From positions 10,452 through 74,451 of the forward strand of contig CAVYYD010000014.1 of assembly GCA_963772645.1 (NCBI GenBank): a stretch of DNA of 64,000 bases. The letters are read 5' to 3'. Below the pieces are notes generated by a model, which was given only the letters and a program-made list of their open reading frames with translations, had not been told where the DNA came from and made no database searches. Numbering within the stretch: the stretch's first letter is position 1; each line of letters starts with the position of its first letter. This DNA comes from DASSQJ01 sp963772645. Its GTDB lineage: Bacteria > Actinomycetota > Actinomycetes > Actinomycetales > Dermatophilaceae. Below, piece after piece: positions 1 through 7,774 of this stretch. A program made the position numbers and the translations under genes.

Positions 1-2
1 CG

Positions 3-788
3 GGGGCGGGGTTCGCCGAGACCGTCGAGCAGGCCCAGGCGCTCGGGTACGCCGAGGCCGACCCCACCGCCGACGTCGAGGGGTTCGACGCCGCCGCCAA
101 GGCGGCGATCCTCGCCAGCCTGGCGTTCCACACCCGGGTCGGCGCCGCCGACGTCCACCGCGAGGGCATCACCGAGGTGAGCGCGGCAGACATCCGCGCG
201 GCCCGTGACATGGACTGCGTCGTCAAGCTGCTCGCCATCTGCGAGCGCGTCGTGGCCGACGGCACCGAGGCGGTGTCGGTCCGGGTGCATCCGGCGATGA
301 TCCCGCGCAGCCACCCGCTGGCCAGTGTCCGCGAGGCCTTCAACGCCGTCTTCGTCGAGGCCGAGGCGGCCGGCGAGCTGATGTTCTACGGCCGCGGGGC
401 CGGTGGCGACCCCACCGCCTCCGCCGTCCTCGGCGACGTCGTCGCGGTGGCCCGCCACCGCGTCGCCGGCGGCCACGGGCCGGGGGAGTCGGCCTACGCC
501 GACCTGCCGGCGGTCGACATCGGACGGGCCCTGACCCGCTACCACATCAGCCTGGACGTCGCCGACCGTCCTGGCGTCCTCGCCCAGGTCGCGGCGGCCT
601 TCGCCGAGCACGGTGTCTCCATCGAGACCGTCCGCCAGCAGGTGGCCCCGGGGGAGGACGGCCGGGCCAAGCTCATCGTCGTCACGCACCGCGCACCGGA
701 CGCCGCGCTCTCGGCCACCGTCGACGCGCTCGCCGCCCTCGAGGCCGTCGACGACGTCGCCTCCGTCATGCGCGTGGAAGGAGGCTGA
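3..788 (+). CDS. hom: homoserine dehydrogenase, C-terminal part (5' end outside window)
   Basis: NADP-dependent reduction of aspartate semialdehyde to homoserine, the branch point to threonine and methionine. Only the last ~261 codons are present; the open frame enters from the left edge at base 3 and the Rossmann NAD-binding domain is missing. Visible is the catalytic-domain end (EGFDAAAKAAILASLAF, then VHREGI and a long helical stretch) and, over about the last 85 residues, an ACT regulatory domain (YHISLDVADRPGVLAQVAAAF), which in this family mediates threonine feedback inhibition. It is followed by thrC after 3 nt, so hom-thrC-thrB form one operon as in most actinobacteria. Identification by family motifs and context is firm; the N-terminus cannot be judged. 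Confidence 0.95.
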   Translation, partial: GAGFAETVEQAQALGYAEADPTADVEGFDAAAKAAILASLAFHTRVGAADVHREGITEVSAADIRAARDMDCVVKLLAICERVVADGTEAVSVRVHPAMIPRSHPLASVREAFNAVFVEAEAAGELMFYGRGAGGDPTASAVLGDVVAVARHRVAGGHGPGESAYADLPAVDIGRALTRYHISLDVADRPGVLAQVAAAFAEHGVSIETVRQQVAPGEDGRAKLIVVTHRAPDAALSATVDALAALEAVDDVASVMRVEGG

Positions 789-791
789 CCC

Positions 792-1895
792 GTGGCCCGG
801 ATGTGGCGCGGTGTCATCCGCGAGTACGCCGACCGGCTGCCGATGCTCGAGGGGGCCCCGGTGGTCACCCTCCACGAGGGTGGCACGCCGCTGATCCGCT
901 GCGAGCACCTCTCGGAGATCACCGGTGCACAGGTCCACGTCAAGTACGAGGGCCTCAACCCCACTGCCTCGTTCAAGGACCGGGGCATGACCACGGCCAT
1001 CTCGGTGGCCGCCCGCCACGGCGCGAAGGCGGTGATCTGCGCGAGCACCGGCAACACCAGCGCGAGCGCGGCGGCGTACGCGGTCAAGGCCGGAATGACC
1101 TGTGCCGTCCTCGTGCCCGACGGCAAGATCGCGATGGGCAAGCTGAGCCAGGCGGTCGCCCACGGGGCCACCATCCTCCAGGTCGAGGGCAACTTCGACG
1201 ACTGCCTGACCGTGGCCCGCAAGCTCGCCGAGGCCTACCCCGTCGACCTCGTCAACTCGGTCAACCCCGCCCGCATCGAGGGGCAGAAGACCGCTGCGTT
1301 CGAGGTGGTCGACGCCCTCGGCGACGCTCCCGACATCCACGTGCTGCCGGTCGGCAACGCCGGGAACATCACCGCGTACTGGCGGGGCTACACCGAGTAC
1401 GCGTCCCGCACCCCGGGTCTCGGCGGCGAGCTGCTCGACGCGGTGGCCACGAGGCGCCCGCGGATGTGGGGGTTCCAGGCCGCAGGCGCGGCGCCCATCG
1501 TGCTCGGCCACCCCGTCGGCGAGCCCGAGACGATCGCCACCGCCATCCGGATCGGCAACCCGGCCTCGTGGCGCCAGGCCGAGGCCGCGCGGGAGGAGTC
1601 CGGTGGCCTCATCGAGTCGGTCACCGACGAGGAGATCCTGCGGGCCCACCGCCTGCTGTCCTCCACCGAGGGCGTGTTCGTCGAGCCGGCCTCGGCGGCC
1701 AGCATCGCGGGGCTGCTCAAGAAGCATCGCGAGGGGGCCGTGCCGCCCGGGGCCGTCGTCGTCTGCACCGTCACCGGGCACGGGCTCAAGGACCCCCAGT
1801 GGGCGCTGCGCACCGAGGACGGTTCGACGGTCGAGCCGGTGCGCGTGCCGGTCGACGCCTACGCGGTCGCGGCGGCGCTCGGGCTCGAGGGCTGA
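792..1895 (+). CDS. thrC: threonine synthase
   Basis: PLP-dependent conversion of O-phosphohomoserine to threonine. The 367-residue protein has the class usual length. The PLP lysine lies in NPTASFKDRGM (about residues 56-66), followed by the phosphate-cradle region with STGNTSASAAAYA and, near the middle, the glycine-rich VGNAGNITAYWRGY. The GTG start lies 3 nt after the hom stop and is preceded by GGAAGGAGG, an almost perfect Shine-Dalgarno. It is followed 2 nt later by thrB, giving the compact hom-thrC-thrB operon. No anomalies seen. Confidence 0.97.
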   Translation: MARMWRGVIREYADRLPMLEGAPVVTLHEGGTPLIRCEHLSEITGAQVHVKYEGLNPTASFKDRGMTTAISVAARHGAKAVICASTGNTSASAAAYAVKAGMTCAVLVPDGKIAMGKLSQAVAHGATILQVEGNFDDCLTVARKLAEAYPVDLVNSVNPARIEGQKTAAFEVVDALGDAPDIHVLPVGNAGNITAYWRGYTEYASRTPGLGGELLDAVATRRPRMWGFQAAGAAPIVLGHPVGEPETIATAIRIGNPASWRQAEAAREESGGLIESVTDEEILRAHRLLSSTEGVFVEPASAASIAGLLKKHREGAVPPGAVVVCTVTGHGLKDPQWALRTEDGSTVEPVRVPVDAYAVAAALGLEG

Positions 1896-1897
1896 CC

Positions 1898-2846
1898 GTG
1901 GACGCGGTGCTGCGCCCGGGGGCGGCCGTGGAGGTCCGGGTCCCCGCGAGCAGCGCCAACCTCGGCCCGGGGTTCGACTCGGTCGGCTGCGCCCTCGGGG
2001 TGTGGGACACCTGCCGCGCCGCGGTCACCGATGCGCCCGGACTCCTCGTCACGGTGGCAGGGGAGGGCGCCGGTGCGGTACCGCTCGACGCGAGCCACCT
2101 CGTCCACCGGGCGATGCAGGCGGCGTGGGCCGAGCTGCGGGTCCGGCCGCCGGCCGGGCTGCTCCTCGAGTGCCAGAACGAGGTGCCGCACGGCCGGGGC
2201 ATGGGCTCCTCCGCGACGGCGATCGTCACCGGCATCCTCGCCGCCCAGGCCCTGCACGACGTGAGCCGCGGTGCGGCCGACCCGTCGTCGCCGGACCTCG
2301 CGTTCGCGAACGGGCTCGCGGCCCGGCTCGAGGGCCACCCGGACAACGCCTCGGCGAGCATCTACGGCGGGGTCACCCTGTCCTGGTCGGAGACCGACCT
2401 GGACGCGACCCGCACGGTCCACCTGCCGGTCCATCCCGACGTCGAGCCGGTGGTCTTCGCGCCCGACCTCCAGCTGTCCACCGCGCGGGCCCGCTCGGTG
2501 CTGCCCCAGCAGGTGCGGCTCGCGGACGCGGCGGCGAACACCGCGCGCGGTGCGCTGCTCGCCCACGCCCTCGCGTCGGCGCCCGAGCACCTCCTCGCCG
2601 CCACCCGGGACTGGCTGCACCAGGAGGCCCGGCGCCCGTCCTACCCCGGGTCGATGGCCCTCGTCGACACGCTGCGGGCCTCAGGGCACGCCGCGGCCAT
2701 CTCCGGGGCCGGGCCGTCGGTGCTCGTCCTCGCCCGGCGCGGCCGGGTCGACGAGGTCCGAGCGCACGCAGGCTCGGGTTGGCGTGTGCTCGACCCCGGG
2801 CATCCCCGAGCACGGCGCGGGCGTCCGGGTGCTCTCCACGGGCTGA
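1898..2846 (+). CDS. thrB: homoserine kinase with a 1-nt frameshift near the C-terminus
   Basis: GHMP-family kinase that phosphorylates homoserine with ATP, feeding ThrC. From the GTG start the frame shows VPASSANLGPGFDSVGCALG (N-terminal substrate motif) and the ATP-binding HGRGMGSSATAIVTG motif at about residues 95-109, and late in the protein the GHMP C-terminal AISGAGPSVLVLA. Around 2,790-2,805 the conserved ending changes frame: the upstream frame reads WRVLDPG, while the expected IPEHGAGVRVLSTG and stop are in the neighbouring frame ending at 2,846. A one-base insertion in the run ACCCCGGGC explains this; a sequencing error is likeliest. Unrepaired, the frame would run on to 2,935. Confidence 0.93.
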
Positions 2847-2886
2847 CCGGTGTCGTCTCCGATGACCGCGTGATCTGCGTGACCGG

Positions 2887-2895
2887 TGGTACTCT
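2887..2895 (+). promoter_or_regulatory. candidate extended -10 promoter of rho
   Basis: TGGTACTCT has the TGn extension and TAnnnT hexamer of an actinobacterial -10 element and lies between the thrB stop and rho. Transcription from it would give a leader of about 155 nt before the rho GTG. Long rho leaders are known in other bacteria to mediate Rho autoregulation; here that is only inference. No convincing -35 is visible. Confidence 0.35.
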
Positions 2896-3058
2896 GGCAC
2901 CGCGGCCGCAGTTGATGCCGGGTCATACCCGTTGACTACCGCGGACCGCTCCCACGCGAAGGGCACGAACCCAGCCGTCTGGTGGCTGTGAGCCCTGCGT
3001 GGTCACTCTCCAGCACCGGCGGATCCTGCCGGTCCACGAACGAGGGGAAGGGTCCTTC

Positions 3059-4957
3059 GTGACAGACACCACCACACTCGAGACAGCCTCCTCCGGCAGC
3101 TCGCGCCGCTCCGGCGCCCTGTCGGCGATGCGGCTGGCCGAGCTCCAGGGGCTCGCCTCGAGCATGGGCATCAGCGGGACGGCGAAGATGCGCAAGGGCG
3201 ACCTCGTCGCCGCCATCAAGGCCCGCCAGAACGGCGAGAGCGGCCCGGCCAGCAGCGCCGGCGCGCCGCGTGCCCGCCGGGCGGAGCGCCCGGCCACCCG
3301 CGAGGGTGGCTCCGCTCCCGAGGCCCGGGAGGCCGATCAGCGCGAAGGCTCCGGCCGTGGAGAGCAGACCGGCTCCCGCGGCCCGCGGACGGGGGAGCTC
3401 GACCGGAACGGCCGCCGCCCGGACCAGGACGAGCACGAGGGTGGCCGGGCCCGGGGCAGAGCGGGCCAGCAGGCTCGGGACCGCTCCACGACGCAGGGCG
3501 ACCGCGACCAGGACAACCGGCGCGCCCAGGACGACCGGCGCGATGACGACCGCGACCAGGGCCGCCAGCGCGAGAACGACCGCGACCAGGACAACCGTCG
3601 CGAGGACGCTCGCGACCAGCAGGGCGGCTACCAGCAGAACCGCGACGACGACGACGGCAGCGGTCGCAGCCGCCGCCGTCGCAACCGCGGCCGCGGTCGG
3701 GACAAGCGGGGCCGCCAGAGCGACGCGGGCGGCAGCCAGCCGCAGACCGAGGGAGAGCCGCAGATCCACGAGGACGACGTCCTCGTCCCGGTCGCCGGCA
3801 TCCTCGACATCCTCGACAGCTATGCCTTCGTCCGCACCACCGGGTACCTGCCGGGCGCCAGCGACATCTACGTCCCCATCCAGCTCGTCAAGCGGCACGG
3901 CCTGCGCAAGGGCGACGCCGTCACCGGGTCGATCCGGGCGCCGCGCGAGGGGGAGGAGCCGCAGCAGCAGACCGTCGGCTCGCGCAACAACCGGCAGAAG
4001 TACACGCCGCTGGCCCGGCTCGAGACCGTCAACGGGATGGCGCCGGACGAGTCGCGCAACCGCCCAGAGTTCACCAAGCTCACCCCGCTCTACCCCCAGC
4101 AGCGCCTCCGCCTGGAGACCGAGCAGAACCTGCTGACGACGCGGATCATCGACCTCGTCGCGCCGATCGGGAAGGGCCAGCGAGGCCTCATCGTCGCTCC
4201 TGCCAAGGCCGGCAAGACGATGGTCATGCAGGCCATCGCCAACGCCATCACGACGAACAACCCCGAATGCCACCTGATGGTCGTGCTCGTCGACGAACGT
4301 CCGGAGGAGGTCACGGACATGCAGCGGGCCGTCAAGGGCGAGGTCATCTCCTCGACCTTCGACCGCCCGGCCGACGACCATACGACGGTCGCCGAGCTGT
4401 CGATCGAACGGGCCAAGCGGCTGGTCGAGATGGGTCACGACGTCGTCGTGCTCCTCGACTCCATCACCAAGCTCGGCCGCGCCTACAACCTCTCGGCGCC
4501 GGCCAGCGGACGCATCCTCTCCGGTGGCGTGGACTCCGCGGCGCTCTACCCGCCGAAGAAGTTCTTCGGCGCGGCCCGCAACATCGAGAACGGCGGCTCC
4601 CTCACCATCCTCGCCACCGCGCTCGTCGAGACCGGCTCCCGGATGGACGAGGTGATCTTCGAGGAGTTCAAGGGCACCGGCAACATGGAGCTCAAGCTCG
4701 ACCGTGGCCTGGCTAACCGCCGCATCTTCCCCGCCGTCGACGTCAACAACTCCGGCACCCGACGCGAGGAGATCCTCCTGGCGCCCGAGGAGCTGAAGAT
4801 CATGTGGAAGCTGCGCCGCGTGCTCGCCGCTCTCGACCCGCAGGCGAGCGTCGAGCTCCTCCTCGACCGGCTGCGCAAGACCAAGAGCAACTACGAGTTC
4901 CTCACCCAGGTCCAGCAGACGAGCTCGATCAAGCTCGACGACGGGGACGACGACTGA
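3059..4957 (+). CDS. rho: transcription termination factor Rho
   Basis: Hexameric RNA helicase that ends transcription. The 632-residue protein starts at GTG 3,059, 7 nt after a GAGGGGAAGGG ribosome site. Residues ~20-60 form the Rho N-terminal helical domain (RLAELQGLASSMGISGTAKMRKGDLVAAI is its signature span). Residues ~60-230 are a low-complexity Arg/Asp/Gln-rich insertion with repeated DRDQDNRR-type units and an RGRGRDKRGRQ stretch, characteristic of high-GC Gram-positive Rho. Then come the cold-shock-like primary RNA site (GYLPGASDIYV), Walker A APAKAGKTM, the Q/R-loop and VLLDSITKLGRAYN. The core is complete and intact. Expected to be essential or near-essential and transcribed alone. 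Confidence 0.98.
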   Translation: MTDTTTLETASSGSSRRSGALSAMRLAELQGLASSMGISGTAKMRKGDLVAAIKARQNGESGPASSAGAPRARRAERPATREGGSAPEAREADQREGSGRGEQTGSRGPRTGELDRNGRRPDQDEHEGGRARGRAGQQARDRSTTQGDRDQDNRRAQDDRRDDDRDQGRQRENDRDQDNRREDARDQQGGYQQNRDDDDGSGRSRRRRNRGRGRDKRGRQSDAGGSQPQTEGEPQIHEDDVLVPVAGILDILDSYAFVRTTGYLPGASDIYVPIQLVKRHGLRKGDAVTGSIRAPREGEEPQQQTVGSRNNRQKYTPLARLETVNGMAPDESRNRPEFTKLTPLYPQQRLRLETEQNLLTTRIIDLVAPIGKGQRGLIVAPAKAGKTMVMQAIANAITTNNPECHLMVVLVDERPEEVTDMQRAVKGEVISSTFDRPADDHTTVAELSIERAKRLVEMGHDVVVLLDSITKLGRAYNLSAPASGRILSGGVDSAALYPPKKFFGAARNIENGGSLTILATALVETGSRMDEVIFEEFKGTGNMELKLDRGLANRRIFPAVDVNNSGTRREEILLAPEELKIMWKLRRVLAALDPQASVELLLDRLRKTKSNYEFLTQVQQTSSIKLDDGDDD

Positions 4958-4959
4958 CG

Positions 4960-4987
4960 GGCGGGGGGCGCGACGCGGCGTCCCGCC
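4960..4987. terminator. possible hairpin between convergent rho and acetyltransferase genes
   Basis: GGCGGG at 4,960-4,965 can pair with CCCGCC at 4,982-4,987 across a GC-rich loop, in the 34-nt gap between two convergent stop codons. The stem is short and there is no T-run, so this is a weak call. Confidence 0.3.
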
Positions 4988-4991
4988 GGAG

Positions 4992-5468
4992 TCAGCGGGG
5001 CACCGACCGCCGCATGGTCGGGAACGCACTGGTTGCGAACCCCCGGTCGCGGTAGAGGCGAGCGCCGGCCTCGGTGGCGAAGAGGTCGACCCGGGTGACG
5101 TCGGTGCTCTCGACGAACCAGGCGAGCAGGTCCTCGGTGCACGCGCCGGCCAGCCCCCGGCCCCGGTAGGGCGGGAGGGTGGCGACGTTGGACACGAGCC
5201 CGACCGAGCCGTTCGGACAGCCGGGCCCGGGGATGAGCGCCGTGACCTCGCCCACCGCGCACGACGCGACGACGTCGTCGACCTCGGCCACGACGAGCCG
5301 GACGCCCGAGGTGCGGAGGCGGTCGAGGAACCAACCGTGCGCGGCCAGGCGCCACGCGGGCGCGGCAAGGGCCGCCGGGTCGGTACCCATGGCCTCGAAC
5401 ATGAGGACCCGCAGGTCGACGAGGGCTCCGACGTCGGCGCGCCGGGCCGGTCGGACCGTGGCGCTCAC
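4992..5468 (-). CDS. GNAT-family N-acetyltransferase
   Basis: A 158-residue acetyl-CoA-dependent acetyltransferase of unknown substrate. The GNAT fold is visible as TVRPARRADVGALVDLR at the N-terminus, a central beta-hairpin, and the acetyl-CoA pyrophosphate loop VATLPPYRGRGLAGACTEDLLAW (Q/RxxGxG/A-type RGRGLA). Near the end comes ATEAGARLYRDRGF, the typical C-terminal strand-helix of the family. I place the start at GTG 5,468 because it overlaps the stop of the upstream LLM oxidoreductase as GTGA and matches the family start; a longer upstream extension is rich in Arg/Pro and unlikely to be translated. Translationally coupled to the oxidoreductase. Confidence 0.85.
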   Translation of the reverse strand: MSATVRPARRADVGALVDLRVLMFEAMGTDPAALAAPAWRLAAHGWFLDRLRTSGVRLVVAEVDDVVASCAVGEVTALIPGPGCPNGSVGLVSNVATLPPYRGRGLAGACTEDLLAWFVESTDVTRVDLFATEAGARLYRDRGFATSAFPTMRRSVPR

Positions 5469-6310
5469 CGCGGCGGCCCGAGCTCGAGGCGGCGGCGCAG
5501 CTCGGCGCGCCCCTCGGTCGAGTCGGGGAGGTCCCACCACGACTCGACCCACCAGGTGGCGCCGGCCTCCTCCCACGGGCCGAGGGGTGGCCGGACGGCG
5601 CCGAAGCCGCCGTGGCTGTCGCCCTCGACGACGACGTCGTAGCCCTCCATCGACGCCCCGGCGGCCCGCCGCAGTGTCCGGAGCCGCCCGACGACCTCAC
5701 GCAGCGCCGCGACCGTGAGGCCCGAGTGGCCCTCGGTTCCGACGACGGCCGGCAGCACCCCCTGCCAGCGCGCCGCCCGTTCCAGCGAGGGCTGCCGGTC
5801 CCGGCCGGGGACGAGCGCACCGACGCACCACACCGGCGGGTGCGGGGTCTGGACCGGCGGCGGGGGCACCAGCTCGGTGACCGGGCGCGCAGACCAGTGC
5901 TCACCCGCGAACTCGAAGGGCTGGCCGGCCATCAGCCCGGCGTAGACCGCCAGTCCCTCGTCCAGCTTCGCCGCTCGGGCGGCCCGGCCCTCGTCGGGCT
6001 CGAACGCGAGCCAGTTGCCGTGCAGCGCACCCAGCCCCACCCCGAGGGTGACCCGCCCGCCCGAGAGCCGGTCGACCGACGCCACGCGCGAGGCGAGATC
6101 CCACGGCCGGTACCGCGAGGCCGGCGTCAGCAGGGTCCCGAGCCGGACCCGGTCGGTGGTCATGGCCGCGGCCGCGAGCGTGGCCCAGGCGTCCTGGCCC
6201 CAGACGGACTCCCACCCCAGCACCATGTCCCATCCGGCTTGCTCGGCCACCGCCGCGAGCTCGGCGAACTCCCGCTCCGACGCGTGCGTGATGACGGCTC
6301 CGTACCTCAT
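5465..6310 (-). CDS. LLM-class (luciferase-like) F420/flavin-dependent oxidoreductase
   Basis: A 281-residue TIM-barrel flavoenzyme of the bacterial luciferase superfamily. Supporting segments: MRYGAVITHASEREFAELAAVAE at the start, GWESVWGQDAWATLAAAAM, TDRVRLGTLLTPASRYRPWDLA and DRLSGGRVTLGVGLG, the hallmark order of the family; many actinobacterial members use coenzyme F420. The substrate cannot be inferred. Start ATG 6,310 is supported by a TAGCGT -10 hexamer ending 6 nt upstream, so the mRNA is probably leaderless. The gene is divergent from the haloalkane dehalogenase gene with only 61 nt between starts, and its stop overlaps the acetyltransferase start (GTGA). Confidence 0.9.
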   Translation of the reverse strand: MRYGAVITHASEREFAELAAVAEQAGWDMVLGWESVWGQDAWATLAAAAMTTDRVRLGTLLTPASRYRPWDLASRVASVDRLSGGRVTLGVGLGALHGNWLAFEPDEGRAARAAKLDEGLAVYAGLMAGQPFEFAGEHWSARPVTELVPPPPVQTPHPPVWCVGALVPGRDRQPSLERAARWQGVLPAVVGTEGHSGLTVAALREVVGRLRTLRRAAGASMEGYDVVVEGDSHGGFGAVRPPLGPWEEAGATWWVESWWDLPDSTEGRAELRRRLELGPPR

Positions 6311-6316
6311 CCTGCG

Positions 6317-6322
6317 ACGCTA
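6317..6322 (-). promoter_or_regulatory. leaderless -10 element of the LLM oxidoreductase gene
   Basis: On the minus strand TAGCGT lies 6 nt before ATG 6,310, the spacing expected when transcription starts at the start codon. Confidence 0.5.
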
Positions 6323-6359
6323 CCGGCCCACGACGCCACCGACCCGCGACGCCACCGCC

Positions 6360-6365
6360 TACGGT
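6360..6365 (+). promoter_or_regulatory. leaderless -10 element of the haloalkane dehalogenase gene
   Basis: TACGGT lies 6 nt before ATG 6,372. Together with the minus-strand TAGCGT at 6,317-6,322 this makes a compact divergent promoter pair. Confidence 0.5.
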
Positions 6366-6371
6366 GGAGCG

Positions 6372-7325
6372 ATGGACGTCCTGCGCACCCCCGAGGACCG
6401 CTTCGACTCCGTCCCGGGCTACGACCACCCGCCCCGCTACGTCCAGGTCGAGGCGGGCGACGGCAGCCGGCCCCTGCGGATGGCGTACGTCGACGCCGGG
6501 CCGCCCGAGGCACCGCTGTGCCTCATGCTCCACGGCGAGCCGAGCTGGGGTTTCCTCTACCGGCGGGTCGTCGACGTCGTGACGGCCTCCGGTTTCCGCG
6601 CGGTCGTCCCCGACCTCGTCGGCTTCGGCCGCTCGGACAAGCCGGCCGATCCTGCCGAGTACACCTACGCCCGACACGTCGGCTGGGTGCGTTCCTTCCT
6701 GGACGCCACCGGGGTGGGCGACCTGACCCTGCTCTGCCAGGACTGGGGCGGCCTCATCGGCCTGCGGCTCGTGGGTGAGCAGCCCGAGCGGTTCGTGGCC
6801 GTCGTCGCGGCCAACACGTTCCTGCCCGTCGGGGACCCCCCCTCGCCTGACTTCCTCGCCTGGCGGGACTTCTCCCAGCGCGCCGATGACCCGTTCCCGG
6901 TGGGCTGGGTGCTCCAGAACGCGACGGCCACGACGCTGCCGCCCGAGGTGGTGGCCGCCTACGAGGCGCCGTTCCCGGACGCGTCCTTCACGAGCGGGGC
7001 CCGGCGCTTCCCCGCCCTCGTACCCGTCGATCCCGCGGACCCGGGGGCGGTCGACAACCGCGCCGCCTGGCCGGGTCTCGCCGCCTTCGGCGGCCCGTTC
7101 GTCACCGCGTTCTCCGACGGGGACCCCATCACCCGGGGCGCCGACCGGGTGCTGCAGCGGCGGGTGGCCGGCGCCGCCGGCCAGCCCCACGTCCTCCTCG
7201 AGGGCGGCGGGCACTTCCTCCAGGAGGACGTCGGTGACCGGCTTGCCGGGGTGGTCGTCGACACGATGCGCCGCGTCCACGGTCCGGCCCCCGAGGGGAA
7301 TGTCGCGGTGCCACCGGCCGTTTAG
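6372..7325 (+). CDS. haloalkane dehalogenase (HLD-I type alpha/beta hydrolase)
   Basis: Hydrolytic cleavage of carbon-halogen bonds, or a related epoxide/ester reaction, by a 317-residue alpha/beta-hydrolase. The oxyanion motif HGEPSWGF is at residues ~54-61. The nucleophile elbow LLCQDWGGLIG places Asp at 124 followed by Trp125, the same numbering as Xanthobacter DhlA. A late acid region (TAFSDGDPITRG) and the catalytic His in EGGGHFLQED complete the triad. Asp rather than Ser as nucleophile plus the adjacent Trp halide ligand argue for a true dehalogenase. Whether the natural substrate is a haloalkane is unknown. Start ATG is supported by the TACGGT -10 just upstream. Confidence 0.88.
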   Translation: MDVLRTPEDRFDSVPGYDHPPRYVQVEAGDGSRPLRMAYVDAGPPEAPLCLMLHGEPSWGFLYRRVVDVVTASGFRAVVPDLVGFGRSDKPADPAEYTYARHVGWVRSFLDATGVGDLTLLCQDWGGLIGLRLVGEQPERFVAVVAANTFLPVGDPPSPDFLAWRDFSQRADDPFPVGWVLQNATATTLPPEVVAAYEAPFPDASFTSGARRFPALVPVDPADPGAVDNRAAWPGLAAFGGPFVTAFSDGDPITRGADRVLQRRVAGAAGQPHVLLEGGGHFLQEDVGDRLAGVVVDTMRRVHGPAPEGNVAVPPAV

Positions 7326-7478
7326 GACAGCGTGTGCTTCTCTGGCACACTTGACCGCTGGACCGGTTCACGGCACGACGCGTTTCCTGAGCGACCTCCC
7401 CACGAGGGTCGCAGGCGGGGCGCCATGGGGGCAGCAGGGTGCTGTCGCCGCCGACCCGGAGGCATCCGAGGAGACATC

Positions 7479-7694
7479 GTGAAGAAGGACATCCACCCCC
7501 ACTACGTGGAGACCACGGTCACCTGCACCTGTGGCAACACGTTCACCACGCGCAGCACGGCGCCGAACGGCGTGATCCACGCCGACGTCTGCAGCAACTG
7601 CCACCCGTTCTACACCGGCAAGCAGAAGATCCTCGACACCGGCGGCCGTGTGGCCCGGTTCGAGGCGCGCTACGGCAAGAAGGCCGCCAAGTAG
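7479..7694 (+). CDS. rpmE: 50S ribosomal protein L31 (zinc-containing form)
   Basis: A 71-residue ribosomal protein of the large subunit. It begins MKKDIHPHYVETTVTCTCGNTF (first part) and carries CTCGNTF and CSNCHPFYTGKQK, so all cysteines of the zinc-binding C+ type are present; zinc-free paralogues lack them. GTG 7,479 is preceded by GAGGAG. The C-terminal RVARFEARYGKK is the usual basic tail. It sits between the dehalogenase and prfA; a strong hairpin follows it, so it is probably transcribed from its own promoter. Confidence 0.97.
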   Translation: MKKDIHPHYVETTVTCTCGNTFTTRSTAPNGVIHADVCSNCHPFYTGKQKILDTGGRVARFEARYGKKAAK

Positions 7695-7698
7695 CTCC

Positions 7699-7740
7699 AC
7701 CGGTGCGCCGGTCCGCCGTCGGGCGGGCCGGCGCACTGGT
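7699..7740 (+). terminator. strong hairpin terminator after rpmE
   Basis: A 19-nt arm at 7,699-7,717 pairs with 7,722-7,740 with only two G:U wobbles and a 4-nt loop (GTCG), starting 4 nt after the rpmE stop codon and followed by the T-richer TGTTCT. It lies before the prfA ribosome site and probably reduces read-through from rpmE into prfA. Confidence 0.65.
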
Positions 7741-7774
7741 GTTCTCCCGTCCCTGACCTCCGGAGGAGGATGCC

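Noticed and set aside
2999..3058. Rho starting 20 codons earlier at GTG 2,999
   Set aside because: No ribosome site there, and the residues are not Rho-like; GTG 3,059 has an excellent Shine-Dalgarno.
2936..5368. An 810-codon open frame antisense to rho
   Set aside because: Shadow of GC-rich coding DNA: it mirrors the codon structure of rho, has no family motif, and the Asp/Arg repeats of rho appear as Val/Leu-Ala repeats.
7332..7350. GTGTGC...GCACAC inverted repeat before rpmE as an operator
   Set aside because: Arms are only 6 nt and directly follow the dehalogenase stop; could equally be part of a weak terminator. Not strong enough to list.
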